A stretch of DNA of 5,567 nt from LH-M37 sp032251315. GTDB taxonomy: Bacteria; Pseudomonadota; Gammaproteobacteria; SZUA-229. Made by a program: the position numbers and the translations under genes. Of this stretch, positions 4,958-5,567 are shown in pieces. Below the pieces are notes generated by a model. The model was not told where the DNA came from, ran no database searches, and saw only the letters and a list, made by a program, of their open reading frames with translations. The stretch covers positions 1 through 5,567 of the forward strand of contig JAVVEE010000100.1 of NCBI GenBank assembly GCA_032251315.1. The letters are read 5' to 3'. Position 1 is the stretch's first letter. Each line of letters starts with the position of its first letter.

Positions 4958-5379
4958 CCTCGCGCATACAGCCGGGCAGTGACGTCATCGTCTGCGCGGA
5001 AATGGACGAACAGTGGGGCTATGTCGGGGCTAAATCGCGCCAGCGCTGGCTGTTTTACGCGTATGACAGGCTCCGGAAGACGGTTGTTGCGCACGTATTC
5101 GGTGAACGCACTATGGCGACGCTGGGGCGTCTTATGAGCCTGCTGTCACCCTTTGACGTGGTGATATGGATGACGGATGGCTGGCCGCTGTATGAATCCC
5201 GCCTGAAGGGAAAGCTGCACGTAATCAGCAAGCGATATACGCAGCGAATTGAGCGGCATAACCTGAATCTGAGGCAGCACCTGGCACGGCTGGGACGGAA
5301 GTCGCTGTCGTTCTCAAAATCGGTGGAGCTGCATGACAAAGTCATCGGGCATTATCTGAACATAAAACACTATCAATAA
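4876..5379 (+). CDS. insB: IS1 InsB, catalytic part of transposase
   Basis: A 167-codon frame overlapping the end of insA by 82 bases in the -1 frame, normally expressed as the InsAB' fusion rather than from its own ATG. The likely catalytic acidic triad is Asp44 (in MDEQWGYV), Asp101 (in WMTDGWPLY) and Glu126 (in QRIERHNL), as expected for a DDE transposase. It is full length with no disruption, so this IS1 should be able to transpose if its ends are used. The triad assignment comes from family knowledge and position. Confidence 0.93.
4933..4939 (+). other. A6C programmed -1 frameshift site
   Basis: The AAAAAAC run where ribosomes slip back one base from insA into insB, producing InsAB'. 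It lies 18 bases before the insA stop. Confidence 0.9.
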
Positions 5380-5394
5380 GTTGGAGTCATTACC
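5372..5394 (-). repeat. IS1 right inverted repeat (IRR)
   Basis: The inverted copy of the left end; the last base of IS1 is 5394 and fucA sequence begins at 5395. Confidence 0.9.
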
Positions 5395-5395
5395 C

Positions 5396-5567
5396 AAAAA
5401 TCGTAAGGCAACTTTGTTACAACATCATGGGCTTATCGCTTGTGAGGTGAATCTGGAAAAAGCGTTATGGCTGGCGCATGAAGTTGAAGTGCTGGCGCAA
5501 CTTTACCTGACGACCCTGGCGATTACGGACCCGGTGCCAGTGCTGAGCGATGAAGAGATTGCCGTAG
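5396..5567 (+). pseudogene. fucA: 3' part of fucA, L-fuculose-1-phosphate aldolase, cut by IS1
   Basis: From 5396 the frame reads KNRKATLLQHHGLIACEVNL and on to SDEEIAV at the window edge, 57 codons. This matches E. coli FucA from about residue 145 to 201 of 215, from memory. FucA is a zinc-dependent class II aldolase that splits L-fuculose-1-phosphate into dihydroxyacetone phosphate and L-lactaldehyde. The fragment holds the QHHG motif with the zinc ligand His155; the other zinc ligands and the catalytic Glu73 are on the missing 5' part. IS1, and apparently the plasmid, lies within the gene, so FucA should be inactive and the downstream fucO expression may be affected. Confidence 0.92.

Larger units (their letters stand above)
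4627..5394 (+). mobile_element. IS1: Complete IS1, 768 bp
   Basis: The length is exactly the 768 bp of canonical IS1. The ends are imperfect 23-bp inverted repeats: left 4627-4649 (starts GGTGATGCTGCCAAC) and right 5372-5394 (reads GGTAATGACTCCAAC on the minus strand), matching at 18 of 23 positions. Both insA and insB are intact. The left flank is Tn9 DNA next to cat and the right flank is fucA, so the two sides come from different replicons and no target duplication can be seen within the window. Bases 4627-4770 correspond to the 144 bp of IS1 carried by the plasmid; 4771-5394 would be the chromosomal share. Confidence 0.98.

Noticed and set aside
5055..5345. 96-codon minus-strand frame
   Set aside because: It is antisense to insB and has no motif or initiation signal.

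Overview
This window is laboratory-made DNA joined to an Escherichia coli chromosome. Almost all of it (about 1-4626, plus the shared IS1 stretch) matches, from memory, a pACYC184-type vector. It has a p15A replication origin, a Tn9-type chloramphenicol acetyltransferase gene (cat), pieces of the disrupted tetracycline gene, and a commercial-style polylinker. The tetracycline region is replaced by ten E. coli tRNA genes. The set (ileX, argU, thrU, tyrU, glyT, thrT, argW, metT, leuW, proL) is the one I remember for the rare-codon helper plasmid pRARE of Rosetta-type BL21 expression strains. The argX gene that I associate with pRARE2 is not seen.

Layout. 1-77: partial IS1 cut at a HaeII-type site. 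78-960: p15A origin with RNA II (minus) and RNA I (plus). 960-1076: tet promoter remnant and polylinker. 1084-1235: ileX cassette on the minus strand, with its own promoter and terminator. 1251-1891: argU with its promoter and the 3' end of a DLP12-type prophage integrase. 1886-2006: internal tet fragment. 2016-2676: thrU-tyrU-glyT-thrT operon and tufB leader. 2677-2886: argW. 2887-3284: metT-leuW. About 3287-3502: proL and terminator. 3503-4626: Tn9/vector DNA with cat on the minus strand. 4627-5394: one complete 768-bp IS1. 5395-5567: the 3' part of fucA (L-fuculose-1-phosphate aldolase), a chromosomal gene still open at the window edge.

Bases 1-77 repeat 4694-4770 exactly. On the cat side the complete IS1 has its normal Tn9 flank; on the other side it has fucA. 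This is the arrangement expected if the plasmid's 144-bp IS1 remnant recombined once with an IS1 already inside chromosomal fucA, placing the whole plasmid in the chromosome. The same arrangement could come from an assembler joining plasmid and chromosome through shared IS1 sequence. The sequence upstream of base 1 would decide.

Functionally, the tRNA genes raise supply for AUA, AGA, AGG, CUA, CCC and GGA codons; thrU, tyrU, thrT and metT come along as operon neighbours. cat selects for the DNA and the p15A origin replicates it when free. I find no unknown biological system. The interesting points are the junctions: the IS1-mediated join, a tufB start site feeding a short artificial reading frame into argW, a synthetic ileX cassette, and a prophage attachment remnant beside argU.
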